A DNA stretch of 64,000 nucleotides. Origin: Candidatus Solirubrobacter pratensis (GTDB lineage Bacteria > Actinomycetota > Thermoleophilia > Solirubrobacterales > Solirubrobacteraceae). The translations under genes and the position numbers were made by a program. Under the pieces are notes generated by a model. That model was given only the letters and a program-made list of their open reading frames with translations, was not told the origin of the DNA and made no database searches. Every line of letters begins with the position of its first letter. Position 1 is the first letter of the stretch. Location of the stretch: contig NZ_AUEK01000003.1 in NCBI RefSeq assembly GCF_000425945.1, forward strand, positions 657,596 through 721,595, given 5' to 3'. Positions 1-8,587 of the stretch are shown piece by piece.

Positions 1-257
1 CCGGCACGTGGGGCTCGATCATCCCGGCGGCGTGGAGCTTCATGCTCGCGGCGCGCTCGCGCGGACTCGGGACCGTGTGGACCACGTTCCACCTCGCGCA
101 CGAGCGCGAGGCGGCGGAGCTGCTCGGCATCCCCTACGAAGAGGTGATGCAGGTCGCGCTGATCCCGGTCGCCTACACCAAGGGCACCGACTTCAATCCG
201 GCGCCTCGCCGCCCGCTCGGCAGCATGGTCCGCTGGGACGGCTGGGACACCGCCTAG
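1..257 (+). CDS. Nitroreductase family protein, C-terminal part (gene cut by window edge)
   Basis: The reading frame is open from the first base and ends at TAG 255-257, so only about the last 84 residues are present. The visible residues (SIIPAAWSFMLAARSRGLGT, then the LLGIPYEEVMQVALIPVAY region) match the C-terminal half of the FMN-dependent nitroreductase fold, where the helix-rich AARSRGLGT segment packs near the flavin. Family members reduce nitro or quinone compounds with NAD(P)H. The substrate cannot be told from this piece. It is followed by a 137-base gap and a permease in the same direction, so an operon is possible but not shown. Confidence 0.8.
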   Translation, partial: GTWGSIIPAAWSFMLAARSRGLGTVWTTFHLAHEREAAELLGIPYEEVMQVALIPVAYTKGTDFNPAPRRPLGSMVRWDGWDTA

Positions 258-277
258 GCACCCGGTCAGGCTCGCCT

Positions 278-290
278 GTCCAAACTGGAC
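278..290. promoter_or_regulatory. 13-base palindrome upstream of the amine permease/oxidase operon
   Basis: GTCCAAACTGGAC is a perfect inverted repeat with 5-base arms and a 3-base centre. It lies about 105 bases before the permease start, in the only sizeable gap here, and a second half-site (CTGGAC) lies about 30 bases downstream. It could be an operator for the amine operon. No regulator gene is adjacent, so this is inference. Confidence 0.3.
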
Positions 291-394
291 TTTACGTCGA
301 GAGGCGGACCTGTAAATCTGGACGCACCCGCCCTTCGCCGGCGTAGGTGACGCCGGTTTGCTCCCCGGAAGGTCAACGTCCCGCCGGAGGTCGC

Positions 395-1936
395 ATGAGC
401 AAGGTCACCGCTGCACCCCCTTCCGCCCCTGCGGCGGCGGATGAGCACCATCTCGCGAAAGACGTGCTCGGGCTGCCCCAGGTGCTGTTCTGCATCGTCA
501 CGGGCGCCGCGCCGCTCGCGGCGATGATGTTCAACGTGCCGGTCGCCGTATCCGGCGGCGGCTACGCCGTGCCTGCGGCGTTCATCCTCGCGACCCTGGC
601 GCTGACGATCTTCTCGACGGGCTACATCGAGATGGCGCGGCGCGTCACCGCGGCCGGCGGCTTCTACACGTTCATCTCGCGCGGCCTGGGCCAGGTCATG
701 GGGATGGGCGCGGGCCTGCTGATCGCGTTCTGCTACATCATCTTCGCCGCCGCCGTGACCGGCGTCGGCAGCTACTTCGCGTCGACCTCGATCGACACGT
801 GGTTCGGCATAAACGTGCCCGCCTGGGGCTACATGGCGTTGTTCCTCGCGCTGATGACGAGCTTCGCCTGGTTCCACATCGAGCTGACCGCCAAGATCCT
901 CGGCGTCGCGCTCGTCTCCGAGGTGCTGGCGCTGCTGATCCTGGCCATCGGGATCATCGTCAGCGGCGGAGGGCCGGACGGCTTCAGCGCGGCGCCGCTG
1001 AACCCGGCCAACATCTTCGACAACGACGCCGCAGTGAAGGTCTTCGGCGCCGCGGCGGCGGGCGTGGCGCTGTTCGGCGCGTTCTGGTCCTGGGTCGGCT
1101 TCGAGATGGCGCCGAACTACGCGGAGGAGTCGCGTGAGCCGAAGAAGATGATGAAGTCCGCGACGTACGGCTCGGTGATCGGGCTCGGCATCTTCTACGT
1201 CTTCATCTCGTACATGTTCGTCACCGGCTGGGGCCTGACCGGCTCGGCCCAGGCGGTCAAGGCCCAGTACGACGGCAAGATCGCCTCGGCGTTCTATCCG
1301 CTCAGCGACAAGTTCGTCGGCGGCGGCCTGACGACGATCATCGAGATCCTCATCATCACGAGCTCGTTCGCGTGCGCGATGGCCTTCTACAACACCGGCT
1401 CGCGCTACCTCTTCTCGCTCGCGCGCGAGGGGGTGATGCCGAAGGCGCTCGGCCGCGTGCACCCGACGCAGCGCGGCCCGGTCAACGCGTCGATGACGGT
1501 GTCGGCGATCGTCGGCGTCTACATGCTCGCGTTCGTGATCTCGGACTCGAGCACGCTCGCCTCGCTGCTGAAGCTGGGGACCTGGACGCCGCTGCTCGGC
1601 GTGCTGGGCATCCTCGCCGTGCAGGGCATCTGCTCGCTCGCGATCATCCGCTTCTTCCTGACGGAGGCGCGCGACGGCTTCCACTGGTTCAGGACGCTGG
1701 TCGCGCCTGTCATCGGCTTCCTCGCGATGGCAGGGGCGTGCTACCTGCTGATCGACAACCGCGCGGGCCTGTCCGGCGCAGGCGACGCCCTCTACATCAA
1801 GCTCGTGCCTTGGGTCGTGCTCGCGGTGTACCTGATCGGCATCGCGATCGCGCTCTACCTGCGGGTCAACGCTTCCGACCGCTACCAGAACATCGGGCGC
1901 TTCACGCGCGAAGACGAAGTGGAGGTGATGGCGTGA
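395..1936 (+). CDS. APC superfamily amino acid/amine permease
   Basis: This 513-residue integral membrane protein of the amino acid-polyamine-organocation family should carry an amine or amino acid across the cytoplasmic membrane. After a hydrophilic N-terminus of about 25 residues there are about 12 hydrophobic segments. They begin with the VTGAAPLAAMM stretch, which corresponds to the broken first helix that binds substrate in this family, and an NYAEESREPKKMM loop follows helix 6. ATG 395 is chosen over an in-frame upstream start because GGAGG sits at 386-390. The stop overlaps the GTG of the copper amine oxidase by four bases (GTGA), so the two genes are translationally coupled. The permease probably imports the amine that the oxidase consumes. 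Confidence 0.88.
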   Translation: MSKVTAAPPSAPAAADEHHLAKDVLGLPQVLFCIVTGAAPLAAMMFNVPVAVSGGGYAVPAAFILATLALTIFSTGYIEMARRVTAAGGFYTFISRGLGQVMGMGAGLLIAFCYIIFAAAVTGVGSYFASTSIDTWFGINVPAWGYMALFLALMTSFAWFHIELTAKILGVALVSEVLALLILAIGIIVSGGGPDGFSAAPLNPANIFDNDAAVKVFGAAAAGVALFGAFWSWVGFEMAPNYAEESREPKKMMKSATYGSVIGLGIFYVFISYMFVTGWGLTGSAQAVKAQYDGKIASAFYPLSDKFVGGGLTTIIEILIITSSFACAMAFYNTGSRYLFSLAREGVMPKALGRVHPTQRGPVNASMTVSAIVGVYMLAFVISDSSTLASLLKLGTWTPLLGVLGILAVQGICSLAIIRFFLTEARDGFHWFRTLVAPVIGFLAMAGACYLLIDNRAGLSGAGDALYIKLVPWVVLAVYLIGIAIALYLRVNASDRYQNIGRFTREDEVEVMA

Positions 1937-3873
1937 GCATGCTCGACGCGCCGCCGGTCCTGCACCCGCTCGAGCCGCTCGCCGCCGAGGAGGTGAGCGC
2001 CGCCTCGGCGATCCTGAAGGCCGAGAAGCGCCTGGGCCCGACGGCCCGGTTCGTGTTCATCACGCTGCACGAGCCGCCCAAGGCGGCCGTGCAGGCGGGC
2101 GAGACCGTGCCGCGCGAGGCGTTCGTGGTGCTCTACGAGCGCTCGGAGCGCAAGACCTACGAGGCGGTGGTCTCGCTCACCGACGAGCGCGTCGTCGCGT
2201 GGAAGCACGTCGACGGCGTCCAGCCGCCGATCACGTTCGAGGAGTTCATGGCCTGCGAGGCGGCTGTCCAGGCCGACCCCGGCTGGCAGGAGGCGATGCG
2301 CAAGCGCGGCGTCGAGGACTTCTCGCTGGCGATGATCGACCCGTGGGCGGCCGGCTACATGGGCGAGGAGGACGCCGCCACCGCGCGGCGCATCCTGCGC
2401 CCGCTGACCTGGGTGCGCTCGGAGCCGGGAGAGCACGGGTACGCGCGGCCGGTGGAGGGCCTCGTCGTCGAGTTCGACCTCGACAAGATGGCCGTCGCCG
2501 CCGTGCACGACTACGGCGTCGTCCCGCTGCCGCCGAAGGCCGGCAACTACGACGCCGAGCGCGTCGCCTCGCCCGAGAACGTGCCGAGCTTCCCCGCGCC
2601 GCGCGCGGACCTCAAGCCGATCGAGATCACCCAGCCCGAGGGCCCGAGCTTCACGGTCGAGGGTCACAAGGTCACGTGGCAGAAGTGGCAGGTGCGGATC
2701 GGCTTCACGCCGCGCGAGGGTCTCGTGCTGCACGACATCGGCTATCTGGACCGCGGCACGCTGCGGCCGATCGTCTACCGCGCGTCGCTGGCGGAGATGT
2801 TCGTCCCGTACGGCGACCCGGCGCCGACGCACCGCTTCAAGAACGTGTTCGACATGGGCGAGTACGGCGTCGGCTGGCTCGCCAACCCGCTCGCGCTGGG
2901 CTGCGACTGCCTCGGGGAGATCCGCTACTTCGACGGCGTCGTCAACGACCAGGACGGCGAGCCGATGACGATCCCGAACGCGATCTGCATGCACGAGGAG
3001 GACGTGGGCGTCGGCTGGAAGCACACCGACTTCCGCACCGAGGAGGTCGAGGTGCGGCGGCTGCGGCGCCTGGTCATCTCCACGATCGCGACCGTCGGCA
3101 ACTACGAGTACGGGTACTTCTGGTACCTCTACACGGACGGCACGATCGAGTACGAGGTCAAGCTCTCGGGCGTGATCTCGACCGGAGCGGTGCCGGTCGG
3201 GGAGAAGCCGGGCCACGGCACGCTCGTCGCGCCGGGGCTCTACGGGCCGCACCACCAGCACTTCTTCTGCGTGCGGCTGGACATGGCGGTCGACGGCAAC
3301 GAGAACTCGGTCGTGCAGGTCGACTCCGAGCCGATGCCGCCGGGGCCTGACAACCCGATGGGCAGTGCGTGGGTGACCAAGCGGACCGTCTACGCGAGCG
3401 AGGCGCAGGCGCAGGCGCGCATCGACCCGCTGAACGGGCGCTACTGGCGGATCGAGAACGCCGGCAAGCCGTCCGCGCTCGGGGACCCGGTGGCGTACAA
3501 GCTCGAGCCGGGCGCCAACGTCGCGCCGATGTTCGCGCCGGACTGCCGCTTCGCCCAGCGCGCGGGCTTCACGCGCAACCACGTGTGGGTGACGGCGTAC
3601 GACCCGGAGCAGCGCTTCGCGGCCGGCGATTACCCGTACCAGCACTCGGGCGGTGACGGCCTGCCGCGGTTCTCCGAGTCCGACCGGCCGACCGAGAACA
3701 CCGACGTGGTGCTCTGGTACACGTTCGGCGCCCACCATGTCGTGCGGCCGGAGGACTGGCCCGTCATGCCCGTGACGCACATCGGCTTCAAGCTCAAGCC
3801 GAGCGGGTTCTTCGACGGCAACCCGGCGCTGGACATGCCGGCCCCGTCACGCCACTGCCATCACGAGGCGTAG
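1933..3873 (+). CDS. Copper amine oxidase (primary-amine oxidase, TPQ cofactor)
   Basis: This 646-residue enzyme oxidises a primary amine to the aldehyde with release of ammonia and hydrogen peroxide. All catalytic landmarks are present. The cofactor tyrosine is Tyr391 in TVGNYEYG and becomes topaquinone. The catalytic base is Asp307 in NVFDMGEYG. The copper ligands are His441 and His443 in HQHFF plus a histidine at 601/602 before RPEDWPVMP. Spacing and end (GFFDGNPALD...HCHH) closely follow the Arthrobacter globiformis phenylethylamine/histamine oxidase type. GTG 1933 overlaps the permease stop and has GGAGGTGATG just upstream; ATG 1939 is an alternative start. There is no signal peptide, so it is predicted cytoplasmic. 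The 3' end overlaps the convergent UbiB-like gene by 13 bases. The exact amine is unknown. Confidence 0.95.
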   Translation: MSMLDAPPVLHPLEPLAAEEVSAASAILKAEKRLGPTARFVFITLHEPPKAAVQAGETVPREAFVVLYERSERKTYEAVVSLTDERVVAWKHVDGVQPPITFEEFMACEAAVQADPGWQEAMRKRGVEDFSLAMIDPWAAGYMGEEDAATARRILRPLTWVRSEPGEHGYARPVEGLVVEFDLDKMAVAAVHDYGVVPLPPKAGNYDAERVASPENVPSFPAPRADLKPIEITQPEGPSFTVEGHKVTWQKWQVRIGFTPREGLVLHDIGYLDRGTLRPIVYRASLAEMFVPYGDPAPTHRFKNVFDMGEYGVGWLANPLALGCDCLGEIRYFDGVVNDQDGEPMTIPNAICMHEEDVGVGWKHTDFRTEEVEVRRLRRLVISTIATVGNYEYGYFWYLYTDGTIEYEVKLSGVISTGAVPVGEKPGHGTLVAPGLYGPHHQHFFCVRLDMAVDGNENSVVQVDSEPMPPGPDNPMGSAWVTKRTVYASEAQAQARIDPLNGRYWRIENAGKPSALGDPVAYKLEPGANVAPMFAPDCRFAQRAGFTRNHVWVTAYDPEQRFAAGDYPYQHSGGDGLPRFSESDRPTENTDVVLWYTFGAHHVVRPEDWPVMPVTHIGFKLKPSGFFDGNPALDMPAPSRHCHHEA

Positions 3874-5234
3874 AAGGAGGCCTCTTCGCGACCCAGCTCC
3901 GTGACCGGCGGATCGCCGTAGATCCACTCGCGGGCGATCCGGTGCCAGTTGGCCCGGGCACGGAGCTGGCCGAGGACGGCCAGCGTCAGCATCTCCACCC
4001 GCCGGCCGAAGATGTGGTCGGCGGGCAGGGTCTCGTGGCGCATCTGGCCGAAGTGCTCCGAGCGCGGGTCGGACATGTCGATCATGACCTGCGTGGCGAT
4101 CTCCGGCCCGAGCGCGATCTCCTCGTCGGTCAGGTACCACCAGGTCGCGTCGAGGAACTGGGAGAGCAGCTTGTCGGGCCGGAACCGCTCCGGCTTGCGG
4201 AGCAGGCCGCCCTCGGCCCAGATCTCCCACAGCCGCTGCGCGTCGCCCTCGTGGCCGGCGCGCTGGGTCTCGAGCTCGAGGTCGATCAGGCGCTGCGGCA
4301 TGACCTTGAAGAGCCCGAAGTCCACGAACGCCATCCGGCCGTCGGGCAGCATCAGGAAGTTGCCCGGGTGCGGATCGCCGGAGAACTGCCGGTGGCGGTA
4401 CATGCAGCCGAAGTAGAAGCGGAAGACGATCTCGCCGGCGCGGTCGCGCGTCGCCTGGCCGGTGTGCTTGAGCGTGTCGAAGCCGTCGCCGTGGACGTAC
4501 TCGCTCACGAGCACCCGCTCGCGTGAGAGGCTCGTGACCACGTCGGGGACGACGATGAACGGGTGGCCCTTGAAGATCCGCGCCAGCGCGCGCTGGTTGT
4601 GGGCCTCGAGCTCGTAGTCGAGCTCGTCGCCGATGCGCCCGCGGATCTCCTCCGCGGTGGCCTTGACGTCGAGTCCCGGCGCGATCCGCTTCATCAGCCG
4701 CAGGATCATCCCGAGGTTCTGCATGTCCGCCCGCACCGCGGCGGCGACGCCCGGGTACTGCACCTTGACCGCGACGTCGCGCCCGTCGTGCAGCACGGCG
4801 CGGTAGACCTGACCGATCGACGCCGCGGCGATCGGCTCGGTGTCGAAGTGCGCGAAGATGTCGCGCAGCGGCGCCTCGAGCTCGGCCTCGATCACCTTGC
4901 GCATGTCGTCGAACCGGACCTTGGGCGCGGCGTCGCGCAGGGCGCCGAGCTTGCGTTGGAACTCCTCGCGGTGCTCCTCCGGGACGAGCCCGACGTCGAG
5001 GAAGCTCATCACCTGCCCGAGCTTCATCGCGGCGCCCTTCATGGTGCCGAGCGCGGTGACGATCTGCTCGGCCGCCTCGAGGTGGCGGCGCTCCAGCGCG
5101 GCGCTCCTGCCCTCCTGCGAGCGCGCCAGGTTCGTCGCGTGCGTGCCGAGCTGGCGCGCGGCCTGCCCGGCGGCCAGGCTCGAGACGCGCGCCGTCCGCG
5201 AGACCCTGGAGGTCGGGATCCTGTCCTTGGCCAC
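3861..5234 (-). CDS. ABC1/UbiB (AarF) family atypical kinase-like protein
   Basis: 457 residues. The hallmark KxGQ motif is present as MKLGQVMSF near residue 85, followed by the ATP-lobe segment FDTEPIAAASIGQVYRA, the VAVKVQYPG lysine, the SGDPHPGNF catalytic-loop equivalent, and VDFG. This is the UbiB/COQ8 arrangement, in which the KxGQ element replaces the usual glycine loop and ATPase rather than protein kinase activity is expected. The family supports isoprenoid quinone or lipid metabolism. In actinobacteria, which make menaquinone, the precise role is unsettled. Start GTG 5234 is chosen because it forms TAGTG with the stop of the upstream membrane-protein gene. A longer frame upstream would only read antisense through that gene's Thr/Pro-coding tail. 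Confidence 0.85.
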   Translation of the reverse strand: MAKDRIPTSRVSRTARVSSLAAGQAARQLGTHATNLARSQEGRSAALERRHLEAAEQIVTALGTMKGAAMKLGQVMSFLDVGLVPEEHREEFQRKLGALRDAAPKVRFDDMRKVIEAELEAPLRDIFAHFDTEPIAAASIGQVYRAVLHDGRDVAVKVQYPGVAAAVRADMQNLGMILRLMKRIAPGLDVKATAEEIRGRIGDELDYELEAHNQRALARIFKGHPFIVVPDVVTSLSRERVLVSEYVHGDGFDTLKHTGQATRDRAGEIVFRFYFGCMYRHRQFSGDPHPGNFLMLPDGRMAFVDFGLFKVMPQRLIDLELETQRAGHEGDAQRLWEIWAEGGLLRKPERFRPDKLLSQFLDATWWYLTDEEIALGPEIATQVMIDMSDPRSEHFGQMRHETLPADHIFGRRVEMLTLAVLGQLRARANWHRIAREWIYGDPPVTELGREEASFYAS

Positions 5235-5941
5235 TAGGGCGTGACCGTCGGCGTCGGCGCGGCCCCCGCGGGGGTGGCGGTCGGCGTCGCCTGCGGCGGC
5301 GTCGCGCTCGCCGAAGGGGTGGCGCTGGGCGTGGCGCTCTCGGTCGCGTCGGGCGTCGCCGTTGGTGTGCCGGTCGGCGTCCCGGAGGGCGTGGCGGTCT
5401 CCGTCGGCGTGGGCGTCGGCGTCGGCGTCGGCGTCGACGTGCGGGCCTTGCCGCCCCACAGGCCCGTGGAGCGGCTCGGCTGGCCGATGCTGTGCTTGAA
5501 CACGGCGAGCTCCGACGCCGTGACGACCCCGGCGCCGATCACCGCGGCCAGCAGGCCGGTGAGGACCGCGATGCGCAGTGGCATGCGGCGCCGCGGGCGC
5601 TCTTCGGCGTAGAGGCCGAACGGGTCGTCGCGGCGCGGCGGGAGCTGCTCGGGGCCTTCGCCGCGGGCGCCGACGCCGGTCGGTGTCTGCCGGCGTACCG
5701 CGGCGCCGGTCGCGGTCCGTCTCGTGACGCGCGGCGCGACGGTCTGGATCGCCTTGGCCGGGCGGTTGAGCGCCTCGCTGACGATCGCGACGATCATCGG
5801 CGTCACGGCCGTGGCGATCAGCGACCCGCGCTCCCAGAACATCGGGACGACGATCGCCGCGGCGACGGCCGCGAGGCTCGAGATCAAGAGCGTGACGAGC
5901 GACAGCCCGCCGCCGCCACCGTTCTTCGGCTCGGGACTCAC
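5234..5941 (-). CDS. Membrane protein with Thr/Pro-rich C-terminal tail
   Basis: Unknown function, about 235 residues. After a short Gly-rich N-terminus there are two hydrophobic segments (LSLVTLLISSLAAVAAAIVV and the SLIATAVTPMIVAIVSEAL region). A basic, Arg-rich linker of about 90 residues follows, then a third transmembrane helix (LRIAVLTGLLAAVIGAGVV). The protein ends in about 60 residues made almost only of Thr, Pro, Ala and Ser (PTPTPTPT, GTPTGTP, SATPSASATP). Such tails are typical of extended, wall-spanning or glycosylated stalks; glycosylation is inference. GTG 5941 is chosen since it starts 10 bases after the metallo-hydrolase stop. Its own stop overlaps the UbiB-like start by one base, suggesting coupled translation. 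The repeat-coding DNA is near-periodic GTCGGC. Confidence 0.7.
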   Translation of the reverse strand: MSPEPKNGGGGGLSLVTLLISSLAAVAAAIVVPMFWERGSLIATAVTPMIVAIVSEALNRPAKAIQTVAPRVTRRTATGAAVRRQTPTGVGARGEGPEQLPPRRDDPFGLYAEERPRRRMPLRIAVLTGLLAAVIGAGVVTASELAVFKHSIGQPSRSTGLWGGKARTSTPTPTPTPTPTETATPSGTPTGTPTATPDATESATPSATPSASATPPQATPTATPAGAAPTPTVTP

Positions 5942-5952
5942 GCCCTCCGAGA

Positions 5953-6684
5953 CTAGCGCTCGACCCTGGAGCCGCCGACGATGTCGTCGGAGCCGTCGGG
6001 CCAGCGCACCCATGCCTTGTGGCCGCCGTCGTAGTCCGGGCCCCAGAGGATGAGGGTGGCGGGATCGCCCAGCGCGGTGACCTGCTCGGCGCCCTCCTCG
6101 TCGAGGCCGCGCCAGATGCGCACGAACGCGTTGCCCTCGAGCTCCTCGGCGACGGTGGTGGGGTCCGTGTGGCCGGGGCGGATGACGGTCTCGGGCGGGA
6201 GCGCGAGCAGCGTCTCCATGACCGAGCGCTTGAGGTCGGCGTAGGACGTCGACCCGGGCGCGCGGACGCCGCCGACCGAGCCCTTGAAGAGCGTGTCGCC
6301 GGTGAACACCTGACCGTCGACCAGCAGCGCGAGCATGCCGGCGGTGTGCCCCGGCGTGTGCAGGGCCTTCACGGTGAGCCCGCCGATCTCGACCTCGTCG
6401 CCCGGCTTGAGATCCCCCGTCGTGCCGGGCACGCGCTCCTCGGGGTGCGCGAGCACGGTCGCCTCCGGCCAGCGCTCGAGCGCGGCGCCCAGCTCGGCTA
6501 CGTGATCGTGATGATGGTGGGTGAGCAGGATGTGCGTCACGGTCAGTCCCTGTGCGTGGGCCGCGGCGAACAGCGGGTCGAGCGGCCCGCCCGCGTCGAC
6601 CAGGAAGGCGTCGGAGTTCGGACCTGCCGCGACCAGGTAGGTGTTCGACAGCCAGCTGTCGTTCATGGAGCGCTCGACGATCAT
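5953..6684 (-). CDS. Metallo-beta-lactamase fold hydrolase (glyoxalase II-like)
   Basis: 243 residues. The metal-binding signature THHHHDH occurs near residue 55, with further ligands in LHTPGHTAG, FTGDTLF and IRPGHTDP. This is the complete HxHxDH...H...D...H set of the superfamily, so a two-metal hydrolase is expected. The layout resembles hydroxyacylglutathione hydrolase and related thioesterases. The C-terminus carries an extra segment of about 45 residues (ILWGPDYDGGHKAWVRWPDGSDD). The true substrate is unknown; actinobacteria lack glutathione, so mycothiol or other thioesters are possible. It starts at ATG 6684 and is divergent from the VOC gene with a 27-base gap. The two membrane/UbiB genes follow on the same strand within 11 bases, so they may be one transcript. 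Confidence 0.85.
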   Translation of the reverse strand: MIVERSMNDSWLSNTYLVAAGPNSDAFLVDAGGPLDPLFAAAHAQGLTVTHILLTHHHHDHVAELGAALERWPEATVLAHPEERVPGTTGDLKPGDEVEIGGLTVKALHTPGHTAGMLALLVDGQVFTGDTLFKGSVGGVRAPGSTSYADLKRSVMETLLALPPETVIRPGHTDPTTVAEELEGNAFVRIWRGLDEEGAEQVTALGDPATLILWGPDYDGGHKAWVRWPDGSDDIVGGSRVER

Positions 6685-6711
6685 GGGCGCCACGGTACCC
6701 TCGCGAGCGTC

Positions 6712-7083
6712 ATGGAGCTCATACATACGTGCTACCGGATCGGCGAGATCGACCGGTCCGTCGCCTTCTATGAGGCGCTCGGCTTCGAGGAGCGCCGCCG
6801 GATGCCGATCCGCGAAGAGGCGATCAACGTCTTCATGGGCCTGCCGGGCGACGGCGATCGCCTGGAGCTGACCTACAACCACGGCGTCGACTCCTACGAG
6901 CTGGGCACGGGGTACAACCACATCGCGCTCACCGTGGACGACCTCGACAGCACGCTGGCGAACCTCGGCGAGAAGGGCATCGACCCCGAGAAGCCGCCGT
7001 ACCGGGTGCGCGAGGGCGGATCGCGGATCTGCTTCGTCCGCGATCCGGATGGCTACCGGATCGAGCTGATCGAGAAGAGCTAG
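6712..7083 (+). CDS. VOC superfamily protein, lactoylglutathione lyase (glyoxalase I) type
   Basis: 123 residues with two paired beta-alpha-beta modules. It begins ELIHTCYRIGEIDRSVAFYE, a classic glyoxalase I opening. Metal-ligand candidates are His5, Glu in LELTYN, His in YNHIALTVDD and Glu in GYRIELIE, the usual H/E/H/E set. Enzymes of this type isomerise the hemithioacetal formed by methylglyoxal and a thiol. The short length and the motif spacing fit the bacterial single-domain form. It is divergent from a glyoxalase II-like hydrolase, which would complete a methylglyoxal detoxification pair. The gene stops five bases before exopolyphosphatase. Confidence 0.85.
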   Translation: MELIHTCYRIGEIDRSVAFYEALGFEERRRMPIREEAINVFMGLPGDGDRLELTYNHGVDSYELGTGYNHIALTVDDLDSTLANLGEKGIDPEKPPYRVREGGSRICFVRDPDGYRIELIEKS

Positions 7084-7087
7084 GGCC

Positions 7088-8587
7088 ATGGAGGACCGGC
7101 TCGCCGTCATCGACGTCGGGTCGAACTCCTTCCGGCTGGTCGTCTTCACCTCCACCGAGCACTGGTGGAAGCGCACCGACGAGATCCACGAGTCCGTGCG
7201 CGTCGGAGAAGGGCTCGACGCGGCCGGGGAGCTGCAGCCTGAGCCGATGGAGCGCGCGCTGGAGACGCTCGAGCTCTACGCGCACTTCTGCCGCGCGACG
7301 GGGATCGAGCGCGTGCGCCCCGTCGCCACCTCGGCGATCCGCGACGCGGGCAACCAGGCGGAGTTCCTGCGCGCCGCCAGGCAGCGCTCGGGGCTCGACG
7401 TCGAGGTCCTCCCGGGCGAGGAGGAGGCGCGCTACGGCTATCTCGCGGCGGTCAACTCGACGACGCTCGAGGACGGCGTCGTGCTGGATCTCGGCGGCGG
7501 GTCGATGCAGCTGACGCGCGTGCGCGGACGCCGCGCCGCCGAGGCGCGCTCGTGGCCGCTCGGCGCGGTGCGCATGACCGAGCGGTTCTTCAACGGCGGT
7601 GCGGCCAAGCGCAAGCAGCTCAAGGCGCTGCGCGAGCACGTGGCGGCGGAGCTCGAAGCCGCGCCGTGGCTCGCCGACGGCGGCCGCATGGCCGGCATCG
7701 GCGGCACGGTCCGCAACCTCGCGGCGGCCGCGCAGCTCGCCGCCGGCCTGCCGTCCTACGGGATCCAGGGCTTCCGGCTCACGCGCGACGCGCTCGGCGA
7801 GCTGATCGGCGAGCTCGCCGCGATGACGCCGGCCGAGCGCGGCAAGGTCGCGGGCATCAAGTCAGAGCGCGGCGACCTCATCCTCGCCGGCGCGCTCGTG
7901 GTCGAGGCGGTGATGGAGGCCGCCGGCTACGACGATCTCGAGGCGACCGAGGCGGGCCTGCGCGAAGGCGTGTTCTTCGAGACGCTGCTCGGCGACCCGC
8001 CGCTCTTCGAGGACGTGCGCGTCGCCTCGGTGCACAACCTCGCCGCCCAGTACCACGCGGACTTCGCGCACACGAACCACGTGGCCCAGCTGGCGCTCGA
8101 GATGTGGGACGCGCTCGCCGCGCAAGGCGTGCATCGCGGCGACGCCGAGGAGCGCGACCTCCTGTGGGCGGCGGCGATGCTGCACGACATCGGCGTCGCG
8201 GTCGACTACGACGATCACCACAAGCACTCGCGCTACCTGATCCTCAACGCCGGCCTGCCGGGCTACTCGCCGCGCGAGTCGGCGCTGATCGGCCAGGCCG
8301 CGCGCTATCACCGCAAGGGCACGCCCGGCCTGGGCGAGTTCGCGCCGCTCGCGCGCGCCGGCGACGCTGAGATGCTCGACCGGCTGTCGGCGATCCTCCG
8401 GCTCGCCGAGCAGCTCGAGCGCTCGCGCGACCAGGCCGTGCACGCGACCGACGTCGACGTGCACGACGGGAGCGTCGAGCTCCGGCTGCACGCGTCCGAG
8501 GACGTGACGATCGCCCGCTGGGCGGCGGAGCGCCAGGGCGACCTCTTCCGCCGCGCCTTCGGCCGCGACCTCAGCGTGAGCGCATGA
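7088..8587 (+). CDS. ppx: Exopolyphosphatase (Ppx/GppA phosphatase family)
   Basis: 499 residues. The N-terminal actin-like ATPase fold shows the phosphate-1 motif VIDVGSNSFRLVV (residues 7-19), ATSAIRDAGN, the catalytic EEEARYGYLA region and phosphate-2 motif DLGGGSMQL. The C-terminal third is an HD-type helical domain with LHDIGVAVDYDDHHKHSRYLI, as in long Ppx proteins. It removes terminal phosphates from inorganic polyphosphate, or phosphate from pppGpp, in the cytoplasm. The start ATG follows the VOC stop by four bases. The end overlaps the convergent ASCH-like gene by 17 bases. Confidence 0.92.
   Translation: MEDRLAVIDVGSNSFRLVVFTSTEHWWKRTDEIHESVRVGEGLDAAGELQPEPMERALETLELYAHFCRATGIERVRPVATSAIRDAGNQAEFLRAARQRSGLDVEVLPGEEEARYGYLAAVNSTTLEDGVVLDLGGGSMQLTRVRGRRAAEARSWPLGAVRMTERFFNGGAAKRKQLKALREHVAAELEAAPWLADGGRMAGIGGTVRNLAAAAQLAAGLPSYGIQGFRLTRDALGELIGELAAMTPAERGKVAGIKSERGDLILAGALVVEAVMEAAGYDDLEATEAGLREGVFFETLLGDPPLFEDVRVASVHNLAAQYHADFAHTNHVAQLALEMWDALAAQGVHRGDAEERDLLWAAAMLHDIGVAVDYDDHHKHSRYLILNAGLPGYSPRESALIGQAARYHRKGTPGLGEFAPLARAGDAEMLDRLSAILRLAEQLERSRDQAVHATDVDVHDGSVELRLHASEDVTIARWAAERQGDLFRRAFGRDLSVSA

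Noticed and set aside
1882..3780. A 632-residue open frame on the minus strand
   Set aside because: It lies antisense to the copper amine oxidase, which has all catalytic residues; the antisense protein is low-complexity Arg/His/Val.
5241..5450. Short repeated units (GTCGGC-like) that could look like a CRISPR array or tandem repeat
   Set aside because: They are codon-level repeats encoding the Thr/Pro tail of a membrane protein; there are no regular spacers.
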